Assembly (NCBI GenBank): GCA_024234855.1
Contig: JACKNN010000001.1
Location: 62,001 to 126,000, forward strand
Length of the DNA: 64,000 nt
Source of the DNA: Pseudomonadales bacterium
Lineage (GTDB): Bacteria > Pseudomonadota > Gammaproteobacteria > Pseudomonadales > Halieaceae
Direction of reading: 5' to 3'
The translations under genes were made by a program, and so were the position numbers. Within the stretch, counting starts at the first letter, position 1. The number at the start of each line of letters is the position of its first letter. The notes beneath the pieces were generated by a model. It was not told the DNA's origin, did no database searches, and saw only the letters and a list, made by a program, of their open reading frames with translations. Below are positions 8,759 to 17,655 of the stretch, in pieces.

Positions 8759-10198
8759 GTGGCCAAATCGCCGCCCCCACGCAAGCGCTTCAACAAGGCA
8801 GGGCGCCATGCCCCGCAACCTCGCCTGTGGGGCAAGGATGAAGTGTTGATAGAGCGTATGAGCCAGGAGGGCCGGGGCATCGCAACCCGGCTGGGCAAGG
8901 TGGTATTCGTCAGCGACGCCCTGCAGGGAGAACGGGTACGGGTACAGTGCACGGCGGTAAAGCGCGATTATGATGAGGCCGCCATGCTCGACCTGGTCGC
9001 CGGCAGCGATCCGGCCCCGGCGCGCGTCGCGCCGGAATGCCCGTGCTACCAGGATTGCGGCGGCTGTACCCTCCAGCACTGGTCACTGCCGGCACAACAG
9101 TTGCACAAACAGGCCGCCCTGCTGGCGATGCTCCAGCCAATTGCACCGGGCCTCGTTCTGGATGCGCCTGTGACCAGCGCCGCGAGCGGATACCGCCACC
9201 GGCTGCGAATGCGTGTCCAGCGCAATGCCGATAAGACCTGCTGGCTGGGCATGCGACGGCGCGGCACCCGCGAGGCGGTACCGGTGAGCAAATGCCTGGT
9301 GGCGAACACCCCCGTCAACTCGGTGCTGGGCTGCCTGCCGACCATGCTGGCAACCGTACCCGAGCTGCAGGGCTTGCGGGAAATCGAGATCGACAGTGAC
9401 AGCACCGGGCAGGTGGGGCTGTGTTGCTATTTCGCTGCCAATCCCGGCGACAGGGCCCTGGCGTCCCTGCGCGCGGCGCTGCTTAGAACACCCATAGTCG
9501 CGCTGCGGGTGCGACAGGCCGTGTCGAAAAAATCCCGCCGCGACGAGCAGTGGGATGATGCCGGGGAGGACATGGCCCAGTGGCAGGAATTGTATGCCGC
9601 AGGCGAGATGTGCCTTCGCCTGCAATGCCCCGGCGGCGACGGCGAAACCGAATTGAACGCGATGGAATTGGCTTATCTGCCGGGGGATTTCACCCAGACT
9701 CACTGGCAGGTCAACGCGGCGCTCGTAGCCCTTGCGCTGGACTGGTTACAGCCGAAAAGCGACGAGCGCGCACTCGACCTGTTCTCCGGCATCGGCAATT
9801 TTTCCCTGCCGCTGGCGCGGCGCGTCAGATCGGTTGAAGCCCTGGAAGGTGATGCCGGCATGACCTGCAGGCTAACCCAGAACGCAGCGCGCAATCGCGT
9901 CCAGAATATTCGGGCGAGCACGCTTAACCTGATGGCGGAATCACCGGTGCTGCCGCAGGCGGATATCGCGGTGATCGACCCGCCCAGGGCCGGGGCGAAG
10001 GCGGTCTGCGAAGTATTGGCCGGCACCGGGCTGAGTCGGCTGGTCTATGTTTCCTGTCACCCCGCGACCCTGGTGAGGGATGCGCGCCTGCTGCAAAAAG
10101 CCGGCTTTGCCCTGGAACGGGCCGCCGCTGTCGATATGTTTCCCCATACCGGTCACAGCGAGGCAATAGCCTTTTTCCGGCGGGAAGCGAAACGCTAG
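8759..10198 (+). CDS. rlmD: 23S rRNA (uracil-1939-C5)-methyltransferase RlmD
   Basis: SAM-dependent, iron-sulfur RNA methyltransferase that makes m5U1939 in 23S rRNA. An N-terminal TRAM domain (about residues 25-80) is followed by the cluster-binding cysteines Cys94-x5-Cys100-x2-Cys103 (ECPCYQDCGGC). The C-terminal methyltransferase domain has the SAM site DLFSGIGNFSLPLAR and the catalytic region VIDPPRAGA. The nucleophile is in YVSCHPATLVRDARLL. At 479 residues it is slightly longer than E. coli RlmD (about 433). The start is GTG at 8759 with AGGA about 8 nt upstream. Confidence 0.96.
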   Translation: MAKSPPPRKRFNKAGRHAPQPRLWGKDEVLIERMSQEGRGIATRLGKVVFVSDALQGERVRVQCTAVKRDYDEAAMLDLVAGSDPAPARVAPECPCYQDCGGCTLQHWSLPAQQLHKQAALLAMLQPIAPGLVLDAPVTSAASGYRHRLRMRVQRNADKTCWLGMRRRGTREAVPVSKCLVANTPVNSVLGCLPTMLATVPELQGLREIEIDSDSTGQVGLCCYFAANPGDRALASLRAALLRTPIVALRVRQAVSKKSRRDEQWDDAGEDMAQWQELYAAGEMCLRLQCPGGDGETELNAMELAYLPGDFTQTHWQVNAALVALALDWLQPKSDERALDLFSGIGNFSLPLARRVRSVEALEGDAGMTCRLTQNAARNRVQNIRASTLNLMAESPVLPQADIAVIDPPRAGAKAVCEVLAGTGLSRLVYVSCHPATLVRDARLLQKAGFALERAAAVDMFPHTGHSEAIAFFRREAKR

Positions 10199-10312
10199 CG
10201 CACCGGCAATTTCGCGAGAGAAGCCGGCCATACCCACCCTCTTTTGCGGGGGGAGTTACGTCTCCTCCACACTGGGTTATGCTCTGACTGACAGCCGCGC
10301 CGGAGAACCGAC

Positions 10313-11353
10313 ATGCTATTCCACCAGATTGCCACTGAACGCGGCTGCCAATCCTATTTCATTGCCTGTGAGCATGCCTGTACGGCTATCGTCATCGACC
10401 CGGAGGAAACACTGATAGACCGCTACCTCGGCCTTGCGGCACAGGACGGGGTGCGCATTCACTACGTGCTGGACACCCACACCCACGCCGATCATTTCTC
10501 CGGCACCATCGAGATGGCGCGGGAACTGGGCGTGCCGGTGATCATGCACCGCGACAGCCCCGCGCCCTATGTCGACCTGCGGGTGGATGACGGCGAGAAG
10601 ATCAACCTCGGCAAGCTGTCGCTGAATATCCTCCACACCCCGGGCCACACCGCCGACTCGATCTGCGTGCACCTTGAAGACCGGGTATTTACCGGCGATA
10701 CCCTGTTGATCGGAGGCTGCGGCCGCTCCGACCTGCCCGGCGGTGACCCGGAGCAGTTGTACCACAGCCTGTTCAACAAGCTGTTACTGCTCGACCCGGC
10801 CACCAGGGTCTACCCGGCACATATCTACAATAACCGCGAGCACTCCACGCTGGCGGAGGAAATGGCCGACAACCCGCGCCTGCAACTGAAAGAGCGGGCC
10901 GACTTTGTCGCCCAGATGCGCACACTGCGCCTCAGGGAGCCCGATCACCTGTCGGAGGCATTGCGTACCAACCTCAGCGGCGGCAAGACTGTCGAGCAGT
11001 TGATCGCCGCGGCCGCCCGCAATGTTTCGTTCATGTCACTGGAGGAGGTGCGACGGCGCATAGCGACCGACGACCCCGGGGTAATGCTGCTGGATGTGCG
11101 CGAGCGCGACGCCTTTGAGCGGGGCCACATACCCGGGGCGACCCACATTCCTCGTGGCCAGCTGGAACTGCGGGTCAACCAGGCCCTGCCGGACCCAACC
11201 AGGCGCATCGTGGTGTACTGCGAGGTGGGCAGGGTATCCACCCTGGCCACCGCCACCCTGCGGGAGATGGGCTTTACCCGTGCGGTCGCGCTGGACAAGG
11301 GCATGCAGCAGTGGATCGAGAACGGCTACCCGGTTGAATCGGGGGCTAGCTGA
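10313..11353 (+). CDS. Persulfide dioxygenase-rhodanese fusion (MBL fold + rhodanese)
   Basis: A two-domain cytosolic enzyme of 346 residues. The N-terminal metallo-beta-lactamase domain has THTHADHFSG (metal ligands), HTPGHTADSI and FTGDTLLIGGCGRSDLPGG, the pattern of ETHE1-type persulfide dioxygenases that oxidise glutathione persulfide to sulfite with an Fe(II) site. The C-terminal rhodanese domain (about residues 240-345) has LLDVRERDAFERGHIPGA and the active-site loop YCEVGRVS with its Cys. Natural PDO-rhodanese fusions are known in bacteria and couple persulfide oxidation to thiosulfate formation. GGAG lies upstream of the ATG. The 3' end overlaps the convergent hydrolase by 8 bp. Confidence 0.88.
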   Translation: MLFHQIATERGCQSYFIACEHACTAIVIDPEETLIDRYLGLAAQDGVRIHYVLDTHTHADHFSGTIEMARELGVPVIMHRDSPAPYVDLRVDDGEKINLGKLSLNILHTPGHTADSICVHLEDRVFTGDTLLIGGCGRSDLPGGDPEQLYHSLFNKLLLLDPATRVYPAHIYNNREHSTLAEEMADNPRLQLKERADFVAQMRTLRLREPDHLSEALRTNLSGGKTVEQLIAAAARNVSFMSLEEVRRRIATDDPGVMLLDVRERDAFERGHIPGATHIPRGQLELRVNQALPDPTRRIVVYCEVGRVSTLATATLREMGFTRAVALDKGMQQWIENGYPVESGAS

Positions 11354-12368
11354 TACGCGCCAGGTAATCCAGCAGGATGGCGTTGAGTTCGTCCGCCGCC
11401 TCCAGCGGCAACATATGCCCCGACTTCGGAATCATCTTTACATCGACGAGGTTGGGGAAGATCGCCCGCATCAGGCCGATGGGATCCTCGCCGTGAAAGC
11501 CCTCCAGGTCCACGTCGCGTTCACTGCCGATAAACCAGGCCTGCACCTCGCTGCGCACCCCTTCGAAGGGTTTGCGCTGCAACCACTTGATGTCCATCGA
11601 GCGGTACCAGTTGAGTCCCCCGGTAAAACCCGATTGACTGTATTCTGACACAAAAAACTCGAGTTCCAGTTCGCTCAGCCAGGGCCAGGGTAATGGCGGC
11701 GGCTCGGGCATGGCGTCGATATAAGCGGTGCCGGGCGGGTGCCTGAACACGTCGAAATAATTCGCCGCACCGCTCAGTATCCACATCACCTTGCGCAGGA
11801 ACTCCCTGGGCGCGGCGGCCAATTCGACATCGGCCCGGGGCGGCTCGCGGAAATACTCGATATGGAGAAAGTGCTGCTCGCCCATCTCGCGGTACTCGGT
11901 GAGGGGCGACTTATCGGGATTGTGCGGCGCGGCGGGGTTTTCCAGGCAGATAATCGCCTGCACCCGTTCCGGGTGGCGCAATGCCAGGTCCTGGATGGCG
12001 AAGGCGCCAAAATCGATACCGACAAAGATCGCCCGCTCGATCCCACAGTGATCCAGCAGGCCGATGAGATCGGCGGTGATCTCATCGACGCCGTAGGCCT
12101 CGGGCTCATCCGGTGCTTCGCTCTGGCCCATGCCGCGCATGGAGGGGGCGATCACGCGATAGCCCGCGTTGGCCAGCACCGGGATCTGCCGGTGCCAGCT
12201 GAACCAGAGCATGGGGAAGCCGTGGCACAATACCACCGCGGGCTTGCCGGTAGCGACGCCATTTCGCGATCGGCCCGGTGCAGCAGCCGCGGCCTGTTCC
12301 ACGTAGTGCATCTGGATATTATTGATAATGGCGTAATGGTGGCGCCAGCCTGGGGCAACGCGGGTCAT
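11346..12368 (-). CDS. Alpha/beta hydrolase, epoxide hydrolase-like
   Basis: A 340-residue alpha/beta hydrolase. The oxyanion-hole motif HGFPMLWFSWH is followed by the RGMGQSEAP segment. The nucleophile elbow reads VGIDFGAFAIQ, with Asp in the nucleophile position, as in epoxide hydrolases and haloalkane dehalogenases. The catalytic His lies in KSGHMLPLEAADELN near the C-terminus. I infer hydrolysis of an epoxide or a related substrate; dehalogenase activity cannot be excluded. The start is ATG at 12368. It overlaps the convergent sulfur-oxidation gene by 8 bp at the stop codons. Confidence 0.82.
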   Translation of the reverse strand: MTRVAPGWRHHYAIINNIQMHYVEQAAAAAPGRSRNGVATGKPAVVLCHGFPMLWFSWHRQIPVLANAGYRVIAPSMRGMGQSEAPDEPEAYGVDEITADLIGLLDHCGIERAIFVGIDFGAFAIQDLALRHPERVQAIICLENPAAPHNPDKSPLTEYREMGEQHFLHIEYFREPPRADVELAAAPREFLRKVMWILSGAANYFDVFRHPPGTAYIDAMPEPPPLPWPWLSELELEFFVSEYSQSGFTGGLNWYRSMDIKWLQRKPFEGVRSEVQAWFIGSERDVDLEGFHGEDPIGLMRAIFPNLVDVKMIPKSGHMLPLEAADELNAILLDYLARIS

Positions 12369-12478
12369 GGCTTACCTGCTCGGGGAAACGATCCGGGGGC
12401 TATTGTAACCCCCGATGCGCCCGGCAGGGGGCAACGATGCGTGCCGGGAACCGGGCGATCCGTCTCGGGCCATTGCGC

Positions 12479-13876
12479 CTATTCCTGCATGCCGTGGTAC
12501 AACAACCGGACCAGCAGTCGGGCGCCGTCATTTTGCTTGAGCTCCGCATAGCGCGGGCCATCCCGCTTGCCGATGTCGCGGATATCCGCCATCAGCTCGG
12601 GGTGGAACTGGCACGTGAAGGAGCGGCGAATACTGTGTGTTTCCCAATCCTTGTAATAAATGCAGGTGGTGGACACCTCGGTCCAGTTGGTCGAGTCGAC
12701 CGCGGTTTGCGACAGGATTTCCACGGCATAGGGCAGGTTCAGCATCCACGACAGCGGGCTGACGGCGACCTGGTAGCGCACAGGCACGATAGTGTCGTGT
12801 AACAGCTTGTAGGCCCAGTTGGCGAACAGGGCGGCCTCCTCGTTTACCTCGTCGCTATGGAACATCTCGATCTGCAGCTCCCGTTCCATTTTCAGCATGG
12901 TATCGATCACGCCTTCCAACTCGTCGGCCACCAGCGCATGCGCCTCGTGCAGTTCACTCGGAATATGCCCGGCGCCGCTGCGTCGGCGATAGGGCAGCAG
13001 GCGCCGGGTACCCACCTCCACCTGTTCATTGGGTGCCACCGCGAACAGGGTGTCATGCCAGCCCTTCGCCAGCGTCTTGCCATCCTTTATCACAGGCAGC
13101 GCCGCGGCCACAGCCGCTATTCGCTCACACACCCGCTGGAGGGAAGTAATGGCGGTCCGCTCCATATCGAGGGGCAGGTGAACCAGATCGGCCACCTCGC
13201 GCACCGCCCGCTTGATCAGGCGGATATGGGAGGCCGCCGCCAACTGGTGCCCCAGGCAGATAAAAATACTGGGACCACTGCTGGGGTAGCGATGCAGCAA
13301 CAGTTCATCAGTCAGGCCCAGCACGTCCTCCAGGCTGGCGTTGGCGCCGTTGAAACTGGCAGCGTCGTGCACCGAAGGGTTGCCGCCCTGCACTATGGTG
13401 GCTATACCGGCGCCGAGGACGCTGGCGATCCGCTTGTTATTGGACACCCCGCTGTGCCAGACCGGAAAGAGTATGGTGTCGGCGTCGGCCACCTGCTGCA
13501 GAATATAGGCGATATTCTTTGAGGCCCTGACATCCTCCCCCTGCAGGTTGATGCCAACGTGCTGCCAGGGCTCTATCACCGCCACGCTGTGCCGGTAGAT
13601 CTCCGGCAGGCCCAACAGCAGGTCGAGTTCCAGCCGCGAACTGATCACTTTTTCCAGCGGCGGTGCCACTCCCCACTCGAACAGCCGACTGTCCACCAGC
13701 ATATCCCGCCCGGGAAAAGGCGTCGGCGAATCCCTGTCATTGAGGAAGTAGCCCAGCAGGGCATGAATGGACTGGGGACTGGCGGCGTGGCGGCCCAGAA
13801 TACCCGGGCGGGTGCGCCAGCCCAGTTGCTGCAGCAACGCAGCCTGAATGGCGGCGGGATCAACAGGGGATTTCAA
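12479..13876 (-). CDS. Uncharacterised protein with class I glutamine amidotransferase-like motifs
   Basis: A 465-residue protein I cannot assign to a named family. It has two separated motifs of class I glutamine amidotransferases: SIFICLGHQ with Cys207 (nucleophile elbow) and CQFHPELM with His425 and Glu427. The two are about 220 residues apart, farther than in a compact GATase domain (usually about 80-100). The intervening region includes a helical stretch, about residues 310-350. An upstream segment, VWHSGVSNNKRIASVLGAG (about 139-157), precedes the Cys motif. The only start in range is TTG at 13876, with no strong SD. No synthetase partner is adjacent. It could be a stand-alone amidotransferase-fold hydrolase. 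The family assignment is inference. Confidence 0.65.
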   Translation of the reverse strand: MKSPVDPAAIQAALLQQLGWRTRPGILGRHAASPQSIHALLGYFLNDRDSPTPFPGRDMLVDSRLFEWGVAPPLEKVISSRLELDLLLGLPEIYRHSVAVIEPWQHVGINLQGEDVRASKNIAYILQQVADADTILFPVWHSGVSNNKRIASVLGAGIATIVQGGNPSVHDAASFNGANASLEDVLGLTDELLLHRYPSSGPSIFICLGHQLAAASHIRLIKRAVREVADLVHLPLDMERTAITSLQRVCERIAAVAAALPVIKDGKTLAKGWHDTLFAVAPNEQVEVGTRRLLPYRRRSGAGHIPSELHEAHALVADELEGVIDTMLKMERELQIEMFHSDEVNEEAALFANWAYKLLHDTIVPVRYQVAVSPLSWMLNLPYAVEILSQTAVDSTNWTEVSTTCIYYKDWETHSIRRSFTCQFHPELMADIRDIGKRDGPRYAELKQNDGARLLVRLLYHGMQE

Positions 13877-14109
13877 GAGTGGTCAGCCTGTAACAGGAAA
13901 GAACAGGCATTGGCAGCAATTTTCGAGCCAACGGCCCCTGAATACAGCAATGTTGAAAGGGACAAGGCCTGTACAGGTAATACGGCCTGACGCCGGGCAC
14001 CTGAACCGCAACTCAACAGTGCTGAGCCACGGCCATGCACCAGTTTCGTGCGCGCTCGAGTCATTTCAGGGCAATGCGGTATTGCCCACCGGTGTTGTCC
14101 TGGCGCCGG

Positions 14110-14799
14110 CTACAGTGGTGCCGAGCCCTTTTTAGCGAGAAAAATCGTGTGGTGGCTGCCCTTGCCCGGACGCGCCCGCACGGAGCGTACCGAGGTGTGA
14201 AAGCCCGTTTTTTTCAGACGGATGACAAACATCGGGTCGGGCCCGGCGGACCAGACGGCCAACATCCCCTCGGGGCCCAGCGCCCGCTGCATGGCCTTCA
14301 GCCCGGCCACTGAGTACAGCCACTGGTTATCGTCCCGGGTAAGGCCCTCGGGCCCGTTGTCGACATCCAGCAGTATCGCGTCGAAGGCGTTTTGCGCGTT
14401 CGCCACCAACCCGGCCACGTCGCCAATGTGGACTCGGGTGCGACTGTCCTGCAATGGCTGGCCCGCGCATTCACCGAGCGGCCCCCGGTTCCAGTCGACC
14501 ACTGCGGGTATCAGTTCCGCCACGGTTACCACCGCGGAAGCCGGCAGCATCCGCAGTGCGGCCGCCAGGGTAAAACCCATACCCATGCCGCCTACCAGCA
14601 CCCTGGCGCCGGCCGCTGTTTTCAACCGCGCGCAGCCCAGTTCCGCCAGCGCCTCCTCCGAACCGTGTACCCGGCTGTTCATCAACTCGCCGCGAATGCC
14701 GGACAGGCGAATGGAAAATTCCTTGTCGCGCCGGGCCAGGGTAAGCGTCCCGCCGTTATTGGGAATCTCGACGGCGGCCAGTTTTATCCATTTATTCAT
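14110..14799 (-). CDS. Spermidine synthase-like SAM-dependent methyltransferase fold protein
   Basis: A 229-residue protein with a spermidine-synthase/class I methyltransferase fold. The nucleotide loop VLVGGMGMGFTLAAAL, the acidic strand end VTVAELIPAVV and the motif ILLDVDNGPEG correspond to motifs I, II and the catalytic-site strand of polyamine synthases. It lacks the extra N-terminal beta-domain of true SpeE and is short, matching the spermine/spermidine synthase-like proteins often found alone in proteobacteria. Start is ATG at 14799. Polyamine synthesis is uncertain, since no decarboxylase gene lies nearby. Confidence 0.75.
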   Translation of the reverse strand: MNKWIKLAAVEIPNNGGTLTLARRDKEFSIRLSGIRGELMNSRVHGSEEALAELGCARLKTAAGARVLVGGMGMGFTLAAALRMLPASAVVTVAELIPAVVDWNRGPLGECAGQPLQDSRTRVHIGDVAGLVANAQNAFDAILLDVDNGPEGLTRDDNQWLYSVAGLKAMQRALGPEGMLAVWSAGPDPMFVIRLKKTGFHTSVRSVRARPGKGSHHTIFLAKKGSAPL

Positions 14800-14899
14800 G
14801 TTGTCTCAACCCGGGAGAAACGCCCGGCGGACTTTCTCCAATAACATTTCCGGAATGTCGCGATATAACTTCCGGGAAAAACCTGCCGATAACACAATC

Positions 14900-16084
14900 T
14901 CAGCGACCCGTCGCCGTTCCGGATGCCGGGCGCGATGCCGGCAGTGCCAGCGCCAGGCCGGCCGCCAGTACCAGCGTAGCGGCCAGGCACTGTAACACCA
15001 ACTGGTAATTGCCGAGGGTGTCGTAGGCGTAACCCGCCAGCGGGGCGCCCACCAGGCCGAAAGGCAGGAACAGTGGCATCTGGGCACCGTTGACCTGGCC
15101 AATATTCGCCGCGTCAAAATAGCGAGAGTTGAGATACGGATGCATGGGTATGAAGCTACCCGCGGCAAACCCTATCGTACCGACCGCGGCAAAAACGGCG
15201 GCAGGACTTTGCGCCATCAACAACAGGCCGATGCCCCCCGCCTGGAGCAGCAGCAGCGCCGCCGCAATCCAGCGAGCGCAGGCCCGCCCTGCATCCCCCA
15301 GCCAGGCGACGCCCGCCTTACCCACCATCCCCCCCATGCCGCCGGCGGACAGAAACAACCCCGCTTCGGAGATGGAGAAGCCCGATTGCACGAAATGCGG
15401 CGGGTAGCAGATGCCGATCACCAGCGACACATTGAGCGCCATCGCCACGCACAAGCCGATGAGCCAGAACTCCGGCCGACGGTAGATGCCGGCCTCTGTC
15501 CCGCCGTGACCGGGGGCTGCCGCGGCTGCGGTATTGGCCGGGATACCCGCAAGCACCAGCACGCAAAGTAGCAGCAATAACCCCATGGCCAGGTACAGCA
15601 GCGCCAGGCGCCAGCCAAACTGCGCCATAAGCACACCGACCAATGGCGGCAATAACATCGTGGCGACGCTGATCCCCATGGCGGCCATGGCCAGCGCCCG
15701 CGCCTCCCGCCCGGGGTAGATTTTCACCAGCAGGCCATTGATCACCACGGGGCCGTACATGGTCAGCCCCAGTGCGAAAACCAGGAAACCCGCCGCCGCC
15801 AGCCACAGGGAGGGCGCCAGGCTGATAAGGCACAGCGACAACATCGCGCAAAATATGCCCGTCAGCACAAGGGCCCGAATGGACACACGATCGGCCAGCC
15901 TGCCCACCACCGGGGCTGCGAACGCGGGCACCAGCAGCAGAGCGACCGGGCCGATATTGATGGTGGCGGCGCCCACGCCGAACTCACGCGACAGCGGTTC
16001 CACGAAGAAACCGTAGATGCCCAGCAGGCCCACCCCGAAGCCGAGGCAGGCCATGCCGCTGAAAGCGGGCAACCACTGGCGCAA
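14900..16084 (-). CDS. Major facilitator superfamily transporter
   Basis: A 394-residue MFS permease with about 12 hydrophobic helices. The loop between helices 2 and 3 reads VGRLADRVSIR (the MFS signature GxLaDrxGrr), and its counterpart in the second half is GKAGVAWLGD. The N-terminus, GIYGFFVEPLSREFGV, resembles the oxalate/formate or monocarboxylate-type MFS subgroup. The start is TTG at 16084, supported by GGGAG about 8 nt upstream; the first in-frame ATG would cut into helix 1. It lies 113 bp downstream of an amidohydrolase gene and may export or import its substrate or product. Confidence 0.85.
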   Translation of the reverse strand: MRQWLPAFSGMACLGFGVGLLGIYGFFVEPLSREFGVGAATINIGPVALLLVPAFAAPVVGRLADRVSIRALVLTGIFCAMLSLCLISLAPSLWLAAAGFLVFALGLTMYGPVVINGLLVKIYPGREARALAMAAMGISVATMLLPPLVGVLMAQFGWRLALLYLAMGLLLLLCVLVLAGIPANTAAAAAPGHGGTEAGIYRRPEFWLIGLCVAMALNVSLVIGICYPPHFVQSGFSISEAGLFLSAGGMGGMVGKAGVAWLGDAGRACARWIAAALLLLQAGGIGLLLMAQSPAAVFAAVGTIGFAAGSFIPMHPYLNSRYFDAANIGQVNGAQMPLFLPFGLVGAPLAGYAYDTLGNYQLVLQCLAATLVLAAGLALALPASRPASGTATGR

Positions 16085-16197
16085 GCGTCAGGCTCCCGCG
16101 CTGTGTTTGCGCGACCGGGCGCCTGGGTCGAACGGCCCAATGGAGAGGCGAATGGCTGTTACGGGGTGAACGTCATACCGGTCCGCGTGGAGCCGAC

Positions 16198-17412
16198 TCA
16201 TGCGAACATGGCCGCATCGGGCCCTATCCTGTTCGCCACCACCTGCAACTTCGCGCGGTCGAGGCCGTAGAAGCGCACGGCGTTGTCGCCCAGGATCTTG
16301 CGGCCATCGGCCTCCGGGAAGTCCGAAAATGTTGTCTTGAAATACTCCGCAGTATTGGGCCAGGTGCCCTCCGGGTGCGGGTAATCGCTGCCCCACATGA
16401 TCTGGTCCGTGCCGATAGCCGTCCGCAGTTCGAGGTCGGCCCTGGGCACGCAGGAGGCGCCGATGGCGATATTGCGTCGATAGTACTCGCTGGGTGCCAT
16501 GGAAAGGTGGGAGCGGAAATCACCCAGCTTGGCGGAAAACTGCACGTCGCGGTAGTTGTGATCCAGCAGGCGCAACCACGGTGGCAGCATGAACATGGTG
16601 CCGCCTTCCACGATAACCACTTTCAGTTTTGGATAACGCTCAAACACTCCGCCCCAGATCATGAACGTCAGCGGGCGGTAGAGCCACCACATGACCTCGG
16701 AGACATACACACCCATGGCACCGGGCAGCTGTTCGCTGCTGTCTTCCACCGGCCAGTTCTGGCCTAAGTATTCCGGGTGCGGCGCCGGCCCGGAGTGAAA
16801 GTGAACAATCACACCGAGGTCCTCGCACACTTCCCAGAACGGGTCGTAGCGGGTGTGGTGGTAGGGCGGATGCTCACCCCACAGGGTGGGGATCATCACC
16901 GCCCGCAGGCCGTTGTCTACACACCAGCGCACGGCCTCCACCGCCTGCTGCACATCCCACAACAGCGGAATGGAGGCCACGCCAAGATGTCGCACCGGAT
17001 CGTTGGCACAGAATTCCGCCAGCCAGCGGTTGTGCGCCATCGCCCCGGCCCACTGCAGTTCAGGGACAGCATCCCGCGGCGACAGCCCCAGGCCGGCACC
17101 GAAGGGCGGGGTGTTGAACTCGGTGATGCCGTCCGGAAACAGCACCTCGGCGGCAATGCCGTCGCCCGCCAGCATATTGAGGCGCTCGCCATAGTCCCAG
17201 GCCCCGGTCAGCTGTTGCCGGATGGGCGCCCGCCAGGCCTCGTTGATTTCGTGGATGAGGAAACTCCTGCTCGCCTTTTCCATCATCTCGAGTTGCACCG
17301 GCACGGCCATGTCCAGCATCGCGTGGTAGCGGGCTTCCACATAGGGTTTGTAGTCGGCGATAGGCAGGCCGGCATGGCAATCGGTGGAAACCACGATCAG
17401 ACGATCAGACAT
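16198..17412 (-). CDS. Amidohydrolase 2 family (ACMSD-like TIM-barrel) metal hydrolase
   Basis: A 404-residue TIM-barrel metal-dependent hydrolase of the amidohydrolase-2 family, which includes decarboxylases such as ACMSD and ring-cleavage hydrolases. The N-terminal strand reads VVSTDCHAGLP, where the usual metal-binding HxH is reduced to a D-C-H arrangement. VIVHFHSGPAPHPEYL supplies the mid-barrel His, and MWGSDYPHPEGTWPN supplies the C-terminal Asp motif typical of the family. Start is ATG at 17412. Adjacent MFS and D-aminoacylase-like genes suggest a catabolic block. The substrate cannot be read from the sequence. Confidence 0.85.
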   Translation of the reverse strand: MSDRLIVVSTDCHAGLPIADYKPYVEARYHAMLDMAVPVQLEMMEKASRSFLIHEINEAWRAPIRQQLTGAWDYGERLNMLAGDGIAAEVLFPDGITEFNTPPFGAGLGLSPRDAVPELQWAGAMAHNRWLAEFCANDPVRHLGVASIPLLWDVQQAVEAVRWCVDNGLRAVMIPTLWGEHPPYHHTRYDPFWEVCEDLGVIVHFHSGPAPHPEYLGQNWPVEDSSEQLPGAMGVYVSEVMWWLYRPLTFMIWGGVFERYPKLKVVIVEGGTMFMLPPWLRLLDHNYRDVQFSAKLGDFRSHLSMAPSEYYRRNIAIGASCVPRADLELRTAIGTDQIMWGSDYPHPEGTWPNTAEYFKTTFSDFPEADGRKILGDNAVRFYGLDRAKLQVVANRIGPDAAMFA

Positions 17413-17655
17413 CAGCGGATACTCGCAATTATTGGCCGGAGAGTGACCGTGCCGGTCACGACTTGAACTTGCACATATGTATACAAATTAATTTACTGGC
17501 CGGATGAATGCAACATTCATTGATCCGCCTGAAAACCTTTTGGCCGGCTGTTTGAAATACTTATACCGTTGGGCACCAGGCCGTGGGCTGCTCGGCGCCC
17601 TGCTACCCCTGGCTCGCCCCGCCCTACGCGGAGATGTAGCTGAGCCCCGGTGACC

